Shown here in pieces: positions 7,094-15,728 of a stretch of 64,000 bases of DNA. The stretch lies in assembly GCF_001509555.1 (NCBI RefSeq), contig NZ_LMAS01000006.1:202878-266877 (forward strand), in the 5' to 3' direction. The position numbers were made by a program, and so were the translations under genes. The DNA comes from Bacillus sp. FJAT-29937. Its GTDB lineage: Bacteria > Bacillota > Bacilli > Bacillales > Cytobacillaceae. The notes below the pieces were generated by a model. It was not told where the DNA came from. It worked only from the letters and a program-made list of their open reading frames with translations, and searched no databases. The number at the start of each line of letters is the position of its first letter. The first letter of the stretch is position 1.

Positions 7094-9154
7094 TTACCAA
7101 TTAAACAACCGCTTAAACCAAGGCTTCTTCGCTGGCTTCTCTTCTACATCTGGTTTCTCCTCTTGATATAACAAGTGAGCTGTACAATATTCGGTTGGCT
7201 CTGTGCCACTTGCGAAATACGTTAGACGTTTAACAGGGCATTCATCAGTGGCTAATTTGCCGTTTTCCGGATTCACATAGACGCCGACTGTTCCTTTTGC
7301 CGGTTTAAAGCCTTTGACTGGCAAGCCTTGATGCGCCTCCTCCATAAAGCGAATCCAGATATTTTTTGCATAGGATTTATCTGCTGTTTTATGAATCGTT
7401 TTTCCTTTGTCAAAGCCGGTCCAAACGGCGGAAACAAGCTGAGGCGAATAGCCGATCATCCAGCTGTCGGCATCCGTTGAGCCGGATTTCCCTGCGTATG
7501 TCCGAGTCATATCATTGATAACGGACCGCCCCGTGACACTTGTGTACCCGTTCAGCTTCGGGTCAAAAATGCCTGTCATCATTTGTGTCATCACATAGGC
7601 TAAATCAGATTTTAATATTGGGAGCGCCTCTTTTTCCTGCTTGTAAATGATTTCTCCCTTATGATTTTCAACCCTTGTGATTAAAACAGGCGACACCTTT
7701 TTTCCGCCGTTCGCAAATATGCTGTAGGCATTTGCCATTTCGATTACCCGAACGCCAGATGTGCCTAGTGCCAGGGACGGGACACTGTTCATTTTCGTCG
7801 AAAGTCCGAATTTCTGAGCTGTGTTGACGAGTGTATCGATTCCTAAGAAAAGATGGGTTTTCACAGCATAAATATTATCCGAAAGGGCTAGCGCCTGAGC
7901 CATGGTGATATCGCCATCCGCATACTGGCTGTTAAAGTTTTTCGGTGTATAGTCGGGTCTTCCGTCATCAAATCGGAAAGTGGTTTGCTCACTTCGCATT
8001 AAAGTGGAAGGGGTAAATCCATTTTCCAAAGCAGCGTAATAGAGCAGCGGCTTCATCGTTGATCCCGGCTGGCGAATGGCCTGAACGGCACGGTTAAAAG
8101 GACTTTCCGTGTAATCTCTTCCTCCGACCATCGCTTTGACATGCCCGTTTTTTGGATTCATTGAAACCATTCCAACTTGGATTTCAGATTCCTTAGATAT
8201 TAACTGATCAACTGTCTGTTCCGCGATTTCCTGCTGCTTCATATCCAAGGTGGTGTAAACTTTTAATCCCCCCAATTCAATGACCCGGTCATCCAGTTTC
8301 AGCTCTGTTTTCAATGCTTGGCGAACCGCATCCTGAAAGTATGGGGCTGTTACAGCTTTTGTATGGAGATGCTTCCCAACTATGGTCAACGGTTCTTGCA
8401 CAGCGGCTTCAGCCATCTTTTTATCAATATAGTCGTTTTCGACCATCGTGTTTAAAATGATTTTTTGCCGATTTTTTGCATTTTCGACTGATACGAGTGG
8501 GGAATAGATGCCGGCCCCCTTTGGAATTCCAGCTAAAATCGAAGCCTCCCCAAGTGTTAATTCGCCCGCATGCTTGCCAAAATAAAACTGGCTTGCTGCT
8601 TCTGATCCATAAGCGCCATGGCCATAATAAATAGTATTTAAGTAGCCTTCAAGAATCTCTTTCTTCGAATAGTTCATTTCAAGCCGAATCGTATAGAAGG
8701 CTTCCTTCAATTTACGCTTCCATGTTTTTTCATGTTCAAGAAATAAATTTCGGGCATACTGCTGGCTAATGGTGCTCGCCCCTTGTACTTTGGCCATTGC
8801 TTTAATATCCGCAATGATGGCTCCTGCAATTCTCTTATAATCAAACCCATGATGGGAGTAGAATTTCCGGTCTTCAATCGAAACGGTGGCATTCACTAAG
8901 TTTGGGCTAATGTCTGCGAGCTCTACCCAATACCGCTTTTGGCCATTATGACTTTCCCCGATCACGGTTCCATCATCCGAATAGAATAAGGTCGACTGCG
9001 GAACAGCTAGAGGCGGAGGCCCAAGAACCTTGGCATATAGCAAAATGCCGGCCATGATCATAGCAACTAGGGTAAAACCAATTAAGCTTAAAATCAAGAT
9101 GGCGCGTAAAACCTTGCCAGCTTTTTTGAAACGTTGATTCGTCATAATCTCCAT
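7094..9154 (-). CDS. pbpG: Class A penicillin-binding protein (PbpG/PBP2d-like)
   Basis: 686 residues. It has an N-terminal cytoplasmic tail, one TM anchor (about residues 15-40), a GT51 glycosyltransferase domain with the Glu of SIEDRKFYSHHGFD and ASTISQQYARNLFLE, and a transpeptidase domain with SxxK as STMK in RQPGSTMKPLLYY, SxN as SDN in ALSDNIYAVKT, and KSGS for the KTG box. It polymerises and cross-links peptidoglycan outside the membrane; in B. subtilis PbpG acts in spore germ-cell wall synthesis. ATG 9154 is chosen: the first residues MEIMTNQRF match the family, and upstream GTG codons at 9169 overlap the ribosome site. The C-terminus has a Lys/Pro tail. Confidence 0.92.
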   Translation of the reverse strand: MEIMTNQRFKKAGKVLRAILILSLIGFTLVAMIMAGILLYAKVLGPPPLAVPQSTLFYSDDGTVIGESHNGQKRYWVELADISPNLVNATVSIEDRKFYSHHGFDYKRIAGAIIADIKAMAKVQGASTISQQYARNLFLEHEKTWKRKLKEAFYTIRLEMNYSKKEILEGYLNTIYYGHGAYGSEAASQFYFGKHAGELTLGEASILAGIPKGAGIYSPLVSVENAKNRQKIILNTMVENDYIDKKMAEAAVQEPLTIVGKHLHTKAVTAPYFQDAVRQALKTELKLDDRVIELGGLKVYTTLDMKQQEIAEQTVDQLISKESEIQVGMVSMNPKNGHVKAMVGGRDYTESPFNRAVQAIRQPGSTMKPLLYYAALENGFTPSTLMRSEQTTFRFDDGRPDYTPKNFNSQYADGDITMAQALALSDNIYAVKTHLFLGIDTLVNTAQKFGLSTKMNSVPSLALGTSGVRVIEMANAYSIFANGGKKVSPVLITRVENHKGEIIYKQEKEALPILKSDLAYVMTQMMTGIFDPKLNGYTSVTGRSVINDMTRTYAGKSGSTDADSWMIGYSPQLVSAVWTGFDKGKTIHKTADKSYAKNIWIRFMEEAHQGLPVKGFKPAKGTVGVYVNPENGKLATDECPVKRLTYFASGTEPTEYCTAHLLYQEEKPDVEEKPAKKPWFKRLFNW

Positions 9155-9290
9155 CGTGAAAACCACCACCTCTCCAAAGTTTTTAATAGACTTTTATATA
9201 TTTCTAATTAGGTAAAAATTCCATCTCTCAATAGTATTGAAACAAACCTTTCGTTTTAAACATTTCTCTTGAGCAAAATTCAATTTTTTC

Positions 9291-9318
9291 TTGCTTTTTT
9301 GCTAGATTCATCTATACT
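9291..9318 (+). promoter_or_regulatory. Candidate sigma-A promoter of speE
   Basis: TTGCTT (9291-9296), 16-base spacer, TATACT (9313-9318), about 100 bases before the speE start in the divergent pbpG-speE gap. Confidence 0.4.
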
Positions 9319-9415
9319 TTTTCTCATGTTTGTAATTATTCAGATTGGGAAGTATAAAAAAGAATTGTTATCGACAGTAAATAATCGATATTTTACGGAA
9401 GGAATGGGTAGATAA

Positions 9416-10243
9416 ATGGGACTTTGGTTTACTGAAAAGCAAACAGAGAATTTTGGGATTACAATGAAGGTTAAGCAGACTTTACATACAGAACAGACAG
9501 ATTTTCAAATGCTTGAAATGGTGGAAACGGAAGAATGGGGCAATATGCTTTTACTAGACGGCATGGTTATGACTTCTGTGAAGGACGAATTTGTTTATCA
9601 TGAAATGGTTGCACATGTACCGTTGTTTACACATCCAAATCCTGAAAATGTTTTAGTTGTTGGCGGCGGGGACGGCGGTGTGATTCGCGAAGTTCTTAAG
9701 CACCCAAGTGTGAAAAAAGCAACGCTTGTTGATATTGATGGGAAGGTCATCGAGTATTCTAAAAAGTACCTTCCAGAAATCGCAGGCAAACTAGACGATC
9801 CGCGTGTGGATGTTCAGGTTGGCGATGGTTTCATGCACATTGCTGAAAGTGAAAATGAATACGATGTGATTATGGTTGACTCCACTGAGCCTGTTGGTCC
9901 AGCCGTGAATCTTTTTACAAAAGGCTTCTATGCTGGGATTTCCAAAGCTTTAAAAGAAGACGGAATTTTTGTTGCGCAATCAGATAACCCTTGGTTTAAA
10001 GCCGATTTGATTCGCAGTGTTCAAAGGGACGTTAAGGAAATCTTCCCGATTACACGTCTTTATGTGGCGAACATCCCAACGTATCCAAGCGGATTATGGG
10101 CGTTCACGATCGGTTCTAAAAAGTATGATCCACTAGAGGTAAGTGAAGACCGCTTCCATGAAATCGAAACAAAATATTATACAAAAGAGCTTCATCAGGC
10201 TGCTTTCGTATTGCCGAAATTTGTGAAGGATTTAGTGGAGTAA
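9416..10243 (+). CDS. speE: Spermidine synthase (aminopropyltransferase)
   Basis: 275 residues. It transfers the aminopropyl group of decarboxylated S-adenosylmethionine to putrescine. Family signatures seen: [22 protein letters not shown], the nucleotide-binding [18 protein letters not shown] (about 78-95) and the catalytic-Asp region [15 protein letters not shown] (about 152-166). ATG 9416 follows GGAAGG. It precedes speB, whose product putrescine is its substrate, so the pair forms the agmatine-to-spermidine route. A 21-bp-period repeat lies between the two genes. Confidence 0.96.
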   Translation: MGLWFTEKQTENFGITMKVKQTLHTEQTDFQMLEMVETEEWGNMLLLDGMVMTSVKDEFVYHEMVAHVPLFTHPNPENVLVVGGGDGGVIREVLKHPSVKKATLVDIDGKVIEYSKKYLPEIAGKLDDPRVDVQVGDGFMHIAESENEYDVIMVDSTEPVGPAVNLFTKGFYAGISKALKEDGIFVAQSDNPWFKADLIRSVQRDVKEIFPITRLYVANIPTYPSGLWAFTIGSKKYDPLEVSEDRFHEIETKYYTKELHQAAFVLPKFVKDLVE

Positions 10244-10274
10244 ATAAGTGAAGTTAATTGGCAGCAAAATCTCG

Positions 10275-10352
10275 ATTGGCTGACAAAGCTGGTGAATGGG
10301 CTGACAAATCGAAAATTTGGCTGACAAAACAGGTAAATTGGCTGACAAACTG
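10275..10352. repeat. Short tandem array, about 21-bp period (TTGGCTGACAAA)
   Basis: GGCTGACAAA occurs four times; CTGA starts at 10280, 10301, 10321 and 10342 (spacing 21, 20, 21). The intervening bases vary. The same word in reverse complement (TTTGTCAGCCAA) makes the array at 19310-19582. Confidence 0.9.
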
Positions 10353-10435
10353 TTTTTTTTGAAAAAAGAGTACTTATGACTTAGCACTCAAGGGGCTTGA
10401 GACCCCAAATTTAATACGAACGAGGGATGACAGTG

Positions 10436-11308
10436 GTGCGTTTTGATGAAGCATACTCTGGCAATGTTTTTATAAAAAGCCATCCGAATTACGAAGAAAG
10501 TAAAGCGGTCATTTACGGAATGCCGATGGATTGGACTGTCAGCTACCGTCCGGGCTCACGTTTTGGCCCTGCCCGTATTCGTGAGGTGTCTATTGGGCTC
10601 GAGGAATATAGCCCTTATTTAGACCGCGAATTGGAAGAAGTAAAATATTATGATGCCGGCGACATTCCGCTGCCATTCGGAAATCCGCAGAAAAGCCTGG
10701 ATTTAATTGAGGAATTTATTGACCAGCTTTTAGCAGAGGGTAAATTTCCTCTTGGTATGGGCGGTGAGCATTTAGTTTCATGGCCTGTTTTCAAGGCAAT
10801 GTATAAAAAATATCCGGATTTAGCGATTATTCACATGGATGCACATACGGATTTGCGTGAGAATTACGAAGGGGAGCCATTATCCCACTCGACTCCTATC
10901 CGCAAAGCCTGTGATCTAATCGAGCCTCAAAATATTTTTTCCTTTGGCATCCGTTCTGGAATGAAGGAAGAATTCAAATGGGCAAAAGAAGTTGGCATGC
11001 ACATTTCAAAATTTGAGGTGCTGGAGCCGTTAAAAGAGATTTTGCCAAGACTTGCGGGACGTCCTGTTTATGTAACAATCGATATTGATGTGCTTGACCC
11101 TGCACATGCTCCGGGAACTGGCACTGTGGACGCAGGCGGCATTACATCGAAGGAGCTTCTCGCTTCCATTCATGAAATTGCCCGTTCCAATGTAAACGTA
11201 GTTGGCTGTGATCTTGTAGAGGTTGCACCTATTTACGACCCGTCTGAGCAAACGGCTAACACGGCGAGCAAGCTTATTCGCGAAATGATTTTGGGCTGGG
11301 TAAAGTAA
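10436..11308 (+). CDS. speB: Agmatinase (agmatine ureohydrolase)
   Basis: 290 residues of the ureohydrolase family; cleaves agmatine to putrescine and urea with a binuclear Mn centre. Metal ligands are visible: GMGGEHLVSW, HMDAHTDLR and DIDVLDPAHAPGTG, plus a C-terminal EVAPIYD. GTG 10436 is chosen over the earlier ATG 10427: GAGGG (10422-10426) directly abuts that ATG but lies 9 bases before GTG 10436, and MRFDEAYSG is the family N-terminus. It follows speE, giving a putrescine-spermidine unit. A terminator is at 11332-11357. Confidence 0.95.
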   Translation: MRFDEAYSGNVFIKSHPNYEESKAVIYGMPMDWTVSYRPGSRFGPARIREVSIGLEEYSPYLDRELEEVKYYDAGDIPLPFGNPQKSLDLIEEFIDQLLAEGKFPLGMGGEHLVSWPVFKAMYKKYPDLAIIHMDAHTDLRENYEGEPLSHSTPIRKACDLIEPQNIFSFGIRSGMKEEFKWAKEVGMHISKFEVLEPLKEILPRLAGRPVYVTIDIDVLDPAHAPGTGTVDAGGITSKELLASIHEIARSNVNVVGCDLVEVAPIYDPSEQTANTASKLIREMILGWVK

Positions 11309-11331
11309 GAAAAGCTTTTTAAAAAACGATG

Positions 11332-11357
11332 ACGGAGACAGAGGTCTCCGTTTTTTC
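11332..11357 (+). terminator. Terminator of speB
   Basis: Perfect 8-bp stem ACGGAGAC (11332-11339) / GTCTCCGT (11344-11351), 4-base loop, T run. Confidence 0.92.
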
Positions 11358-11442
11358 CATTTTAAAAAAAGGCTATAGTACAGGGAAAAGTAGAACCTTT
11401 TGCAAAAGTCTACTATAATGTTACGAAAAGGATGTGTGGCCG

Positions 11443-11889
11443 TTGTCTACTAGACCAGCGGAGCAAATGCCTGTTAAAATTAAAGTAAAGACAGATATTC
11501 GAGATGGGCACAGCAAAGACACTTTTGAACTCATCGCATTTGGTCGATACTATATAAAGGAAAATGCCCGGTTTCTTCAATATGAGGAAGCGATGGAAGA
11601 GGGAATGGCCAAAACGATTATCAAAGTATCAGATAAAGAAGGTCTTATTATGCGAAGCGGCGCTGTGAGAATGAGGCTCCCTTTTATCATGAATAAAAAG
11701 CTTAAGGGAAGCTATCATACACCTTATGGCGTGTTTGAGATGGAAACGTTGACAAAAAGGTTGGATCATCAGTTTAACGAACAGACCGGGACCGGCTCTA
11801 TCGACCTTTTATATGAATTGAAAATGCAAGGCGCAAGTTCAGGTACATACCATTTATTGATTACTTTCGAAGAGGAGGAAGAAAGTTGA
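11443..11889 (+). CDS. ywiB: YwiB-like DUF1934 protein
   Basis: 148 residues. Recognised as the DUF1934 (YwiB, calycin-like beta-barrel) family by [24 protein letters not shown] and [12 protein letters not shown]. The fold resembles lipocalin-like barrels; the ligand is unknown. TTG 11443 is preferred (AAAAGGA at 11426-11432, 10-base gap) over GTG 11434. Its stop overlaps the argS TTG start (TTGA at 11886-11889), so the two are translationally coupled. The ywiB-argS pairing is the B. subtilis arrangement. A TATAAT at 11414-11419 may be its -10, but no good -35 is seen. Confidence 0.85.
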   Translation: MSTRPAEQMPVKIKVKTDIRDGHSKDTFELIAFGRYYIKENARFLQYEEAMEEGMAKTIIKVSDKEGLIMRSGAVRMRLPFIMNKKLKGSYHTPYGVFEMETLTKRLDHQFNEQTGTGSIDLLYELKMQGASSGTYHLLITFEEEEES

Positions 11890-13556
11890 ACAGTGTAGAG
11901 CAAATGCAAAACAAACTGAAAGAAGAAATTAAAGCAGCTGTGATTAAAGCGAATCTAGCAACTGAAGAACAAATACCAAACGTTATTTTGGAAACGCCGA
12001 AGGAAAAGGCACACGGGGATTATTCCACGAATATGGCGATGCAGCTTGCACGCGTTGCAAAAAAGGCACCGAAAATGATTGCCGAGGCGCTGATTGCGAA
12101 TTTTGATAAATCGAAAGCCTCCATTGAAAAAATGGAGATTGCGGGCCCAGGGTTTATTAATTTTTACATGGACAACAGCTATTTAACGAATTTAATTCCT
12201 GCCATTCTTGATGCAGGCGACAAGTACGGAGAAACGAATATTGGGGCCAATCAAAAGATTCAAGTGGAGTTTGTATCCGCCAATCCGACTGGGGACCTCC
12301 ACCTTGGGCATGCTCGCGGTGCGGCTGTAGGGGATTCTTTGTCCAATATTTTGGCTAAGGCTGGCTATGATGTTTCCCGCGAGTACTATATTAATGACGC
12401 TGGCAACCAGATTAATAATCTTGCGTATTCAGTGGAAGCCCGTTACTTCCAGGCATTAGGATTGGAAAAAGAAATGCCTGCAGACGGCTACCACGGCGAG
12501 GATATTATTGGGATTGGGAAAAAGCTTGCTGAGGAATTCGGCGACAAATATGTTCATGTGGATGAGCAGGAGCGCTTTGACTTCTTCCGTGAATATGGAT
12601 TAAAGGTTGAAATGGCCAAGCTAAAGGCTGACCTAGAAGAATTCCGTGTTCCGTTTGATGTGTGGTATTCTGAAACATCCCTCTATCATAATGGAAAAAT
12701 TGATACGGCTTTACAAGCATTGAAGGACAACGGCCATATTTATGAGGAAGAGGGGGCAACATGGTTCCGCTCTACGACTTTTGGCGATGATAAAGACCGG
12801 GTTATGATTAAAAATGACGGATCTTATACGTACTTAACACCAGATGTTGCGTACCACAAAGACAAGCTGGAGCGCGGCTTTGAAAAGCTGATTAATATTT
12901 GGGGTGCTGACCATCACGGCTATATTCCTCGTATGAAAGCAGCTATTCAAGCATTAGGCTACGACCGTGAAACGCTTGAAGTAGAAATTATTCAGCTCGT
13001 TCATTTATATAAAAACGGCGAAAAAATGAAGATGAGCAAACGGACAGGAAAAGCGGTAACGATGCGTGATCTAGTGGAAGAAGTAGGGTTGGATGCAACT
13101 CGCTATTTCTTTGCGATGAGAAGTGCGGACACGCATATGGACTTTGATCTGGATTTGGCTGTTTCCGAGTCTAATGAAAACCCTGTTTATTATGCGCAAT
13201 ATGCCCACGCACGGATTTGCAGTATTTTACGCCAAGGCGAGGAGCAGGGATTAACCGTGAGCAGCTCTGCGGATTTCTCCTTGATTTCAGCTGAAAAGGA
13301 AATAGACGTTTTGAAGAAGCTGGGCGAGTTCCCACAAGCAGTTGGGGAAGCCGCACAAAAACGATTGCCGCATCGAATTACCAACTATATTTTCGAATTG
13401 GCATCTGCGTTCCACAGCTTCTACAATGCTGAAAAAGTATTAGATACCGACCACCCAGAACGGACGCAAGCAAGACTTGGTTTAATCAAAGCAGTTAAAA
13501 CCACATTGAAAAACGCCCTTGCATTAATTGGCGTATCCGCTCCGGAAAAAATGTAA
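11886..13556 (+). CDS. argS: Arginyl-tRNA synthetase
   Basis: 556 residues, full length for a class I ArgRS. An N-terminal Add1 domain (to about residue 100) precedes the HIGH-type motif [14 protein letters not shown] (about 133-145), a catalytic core with INDAGNQI, the KMSK signature ([15 protein letters not shown]) and a C-terminal anticodon-binding helical domain ending in GVSAPEKM. It charges tRNA-Arg. TTG 11886 overlaps the ywiB stop; GAGGAGGAAG upstream is a good site. The downstream terminator lies at 13562-13625. Confidence 0.97.
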   Translation: MNSVEQMQNKLKEEIKAAVIKANLATEEQIPNVILETPKEKAHGDYSTNMAMQLARVAKKAPKMIAEALIANFDKSKASIEKMEIAGPGFINFYMDNSYLTNLIPAILDAGDKYGETNIGANQKIQVEFVSANPTGDLHLGHARGAAVGDSLSNILAKAGYDVSREYYINDAGNQINNLAYSVEARYFQALGLEKEMPADGYHGEDIIGIGKKLAEEFGDKYVHVDEQERFDFFREYGLKVEMAKLKADLEEFRVPFDVWYSETSLYHNGKIDTALQALKDNGHIYEEEGATWFRSTTFGDDKDRVMIKNDGSYTYLTPDVAYHKDKLERGFEKLINIWGADHHGYIPRMKAAIQALGYDRETLEVEIIQLVHLYKNGEKMKMSKRTGKAVTMRDLVEEVGLDATRYFFAMRSADTHMDFDLDLAVSESNENPVYYAQYAHARICSILRQGEEQGLTVSSSADFSLISAEKEIDVLKKLGEFPQAVGEAAQKRLPHRITNYIFELASAFHSFYNAEKVLDTDHPERTQARLGLIKAVKTTLKNALALIGVSAPEKM

Positions 13557-13561
13557 TAAAG

Positions 13562-13625
13562 AAGCTGGCTTGTAAAAGGAAGGTTCCCATTAAATGGGCT
13601 ATCCTGTTTACGGCCAGCTTTTTTT
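13562..13625 (+). terminator. Terminator of argS
   Basis: AAGCTGGC (13562-13569) pairs with GCCAGCTT (13613-13620), with a second inner stem CCCAT/ATGGG; T run to 13625. Confidence 0.9.
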
Positions 13626-13681
13626 GATTGGAAAAAGTGGTTTCTATTAGTTCATGCTTCGCGTTAGGAGGGGGGTGTTCC

Positions 13682-14236
13682 GAAACGCTTACTATGAAAG
13701 GTTCATAACACGCGTTTGGCAGGTACCGCCTGCGAAATGCTTACTATGAAAGGTTCATAACACGCGTTTGGCAGGTACCGCCTGTGAAATGCCACTATGA
13801 AAGGTTCATAACACGCGTTTGGCAGGTACCGCCCGCGAAATGCCCACTATGAAAGGCTTATAACACGCGTTTGGCAGGTACCGCCCGCGAAACGCTTACT
13901 ATGAAAGGTTCATGATATGCGTTTGGCAGGTACCGCCTGTGAAATGCCCACTATGAAAGGTTCATAACACGCGTTTGGCAGGTACCGCCCGCGAAATGCC
14001 CACTATGAAAGGTTCATAACACGCGTTTGGCAGATTCCGCCCGCAAAACGCCCACTATGAAGGGTTCATACCTCGCGTTTGGAAGGTTCCGCGCGCGAAA
14101 TGCCCACTATGAAGGGTTCATAACACGCGTTTGGCAGGTACCGCCCGCAAAACACCCACTATGAGGGGTTCATGATATGCGTTTGGCAGGTACCGTCCGT
14201 AAAACGCCCACTATGAAAGGTTCATAACACGCGTTC
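13682..14236. repeat. Tandem array, 52-bp period (class A palindrome), 11 units
   Basis: The word ACTATGA starts at 13691, 13743, 13794, 13846, 13898, 13950, 14002, 14054, 14106, 14158 and 14210: nine steps of 52 and one of 51. Each unit has a palindrome (AAATGC or AAACGC, ACTATGAA, AGG, TTCATA, ACAC, GCGTTT) and a spacer GGCAGGTACCGCCTGCG that is itself palindromic around GGTACC. Copies differ by a few substitutions with hardly any length change. It lies between convergent argS and the cardiolipin synthase gene. No long coding frame runs through it. Confidence 0.97.
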
Positions 14237-14286
14237 GCGAGAGTCACCTCCTAAATCGCTCCCACTACTGGCTCATAGCCCGGCAA

Positions 14287-15489
14287 TCACAAAAACAATA
14301 TAATCAAATGCGCCGCCCATTCCTTAAATGACCGGAGGGGGTTAAACTGATTTAGTTCAGTGAGCATCATTCGTTCGGATTGGCGAATGTCTGATTGTAC
14401 AACCTGCCGCACCTTCTGAATAAAGTCATAATCATAGATATAACAGTTAATTTCATAGTTTAAAAAAAGGCTCCGAAGATCAAAGTTTGTTGTGCCCACA
14501 TCGCAAACTTTATCATCAATAATAAGGGTCTTAGCATGATAAAATCCATTTTTAAATTCGTAAACAACCGCACCCTGCCTAATTAATTTTCTAAAAAAAT
14601 AATACGAAGCTTCCTTAACAAGAGGATGATCAGATGTCTTCGGGACAAGCACGGTAAGGCTGACACCTCTTGAGAGGGCATTAGACAATTCACGCAGCAG
14701 TTTTTGGCTGGGAATAAAATAAGGTGTTCCAATGGTAATATTCGTTTCTGCCTTCCGTATTAACGTCGTATAAGTATCCTCCAGAAACGCGCCTTTAGAG
14801 GGAATTAATTGATGTCTAGACGGACCCTGAGGAAGTGCAGGGAAATAATCTGGATGATCCAGCAAATCCTCCTTGCTGTCATGGCGCCAATCAGTCAAAA
14901 ACTCCTTTTGCAGGCTGTTTACACCTTCACCCTCAATCTTCAAATGATAGTCTCGCCATGGACTCAATTTAGGATCTAAATCAATATACTCCTTGCCAAT
15001 ATTGAAACCGCCGATATACCCAATTTCCCCGTCGATAACTGTAATTTTTCTATGATTGCGAGCCTGCAGCGTATAGAACAGGAAGGGGAACTTGGGCCGC
15101 TGGGAAAAAGAAAACTGAATCCCTTCACTTTCTAAAGACTGGATCGTTTTTTTATCAATGAGATGGCTCCCAAGCCAGTCCAGAAGGAGGCGGACCTCGA
15201 CTCCCTCTCGAGATTTTTGCCTCAGGATATTTAAAAATTCTGTACTAATTTGATCGTCTTTAACAATATAAAATAATATATGAACGTGAAGCTTTGCTTT
15301 TTTTATTTCCGAAAAAAGATCCTCGAATAATGCCGGTCCTTCTGTAAAAATATCCAGGCTGCTATTCCAAAAGGGATACTCCTTCTTTGATTGTTTGCTT
15401 AATTGCCTATTTCGTCCAAAATAAAAATCAAGCGCCAGCCAAAGAGCAATCAATAGAACGATGATGAAAAGAATGGAGGTTACTTTCAT
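14287..15489 (-). CDS. Cardiolipin synthase / phospholipase D family protein (ClsB/YwjE-like)
   Basis: 400 residues. One N-terminal TM segment (SILFIIVLLIALWLALDFYF) and two HKD phosphatidyltransferase motifs: HRKITVIDGEIGYIGGFN (about 150-170) and HAKTLIIDDKVCDVGTTNFD (about 330-350). Such enzymes join two phosphatidylglycerols into cardiolipin at the membrane; B. subtilis has a homologue ywjE (clsB) at this locus. ATG 15489 has AGGAGGAG 7-8 bases upstream; the longer frame to 15540 lacks a site. It is divergent from fadF. Cardiolipin synthase is more likely than a hydrolytic PLD. Confidence 0.88.
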   Translation of the reverse strand: MKVTSILFIIVLLIALWLALDFYFGRNRQLSKQSKKEYPFWNSSLDIFTEGPALFEDLFSEIKKAKLHVHILFYIVKDDQISTEFLNILRQKSREGVEVRLLLDWLGSHLIDKKTIQSLESEGIQFSFSQRPKFPFLFYTLQARNHRKITVIDGEIGYIGGFNIGKEYIDLDPKLSPWRDYHLKIEGEGVNSLQKEFLTDWRHDSKEDLLDHPDYFPALPQGPSRHQLIPSKGAFLEDTYTTLIRKAETNITIGTPYFIPSQKLLRELSNALSRGVSLTVLVPKTSDHPLVKEASYYFFRKLIRQGAVVYEFKNGFYHAKTLIIDDKVCDVGTTNFDLRSLFLNYEINCYIYDYDFIQKVRQVVQSDIRQSERMMLTELNQFNPLRSFKEWAAHLIILFL

Positions 15490-15608
15490 TACTTTCTCCT
15501 CCTCGTGATGGTTTCCATTTATTATCTCCAGTCCAATCATTTATATAATTATTTTCTAAGCAGATAGAAGTGATTTAGTCAACTGAAAAATTTTCAAAAT
15601 AAAATATG

Positions 15609-15636
15609 TTGACTGAATGCTCATTCATAATATAAT
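15609..15636 (+). promoter_or_regulatory. fadF promoter with embedded FadR-type operator
   Basis: TTGACT (15609-15614), 16-base spacer, TATAAT (15631-15636): a near-consensus sigma-A promoter. TGACTGAATGCTCATTCA (15610-15627) overlaps the -35 and spacer. It matches the B. subtilis FadR/YsiA operator as I remember it (TGAATGAMTANTCATTCA) at all but two defined positions. Repression relieved by long-chain acyl-CoA is the known mode for that family and is inferred here. No FadR gene lies in the window. Confidence 0.8.
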
Positions 15637-15728
15637 AGAGACAAGGAATAATTTCTGAAAATTTTATTGTATTTAAAATTTTAGAATTATAGGCTGGACA
15701 ATCCATTTTAAGAGGGGAGAGCAAACGT

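Noticed and set aside
10427-10438. ATG 10427 as the start of speB
   Set aside because: The only ribosome site (GAGGG at 10422-10426) touches this ATG, while GTG 10436 is properly spaced and gives the family N-terminus.
13682-14236. CRISPR array
   Set aside because: The regular palindromic repeats look CRISPR-like at first, but the spacers are the same in every unit, the palindrome itself varies, and there is no cas gene or leader in the window.
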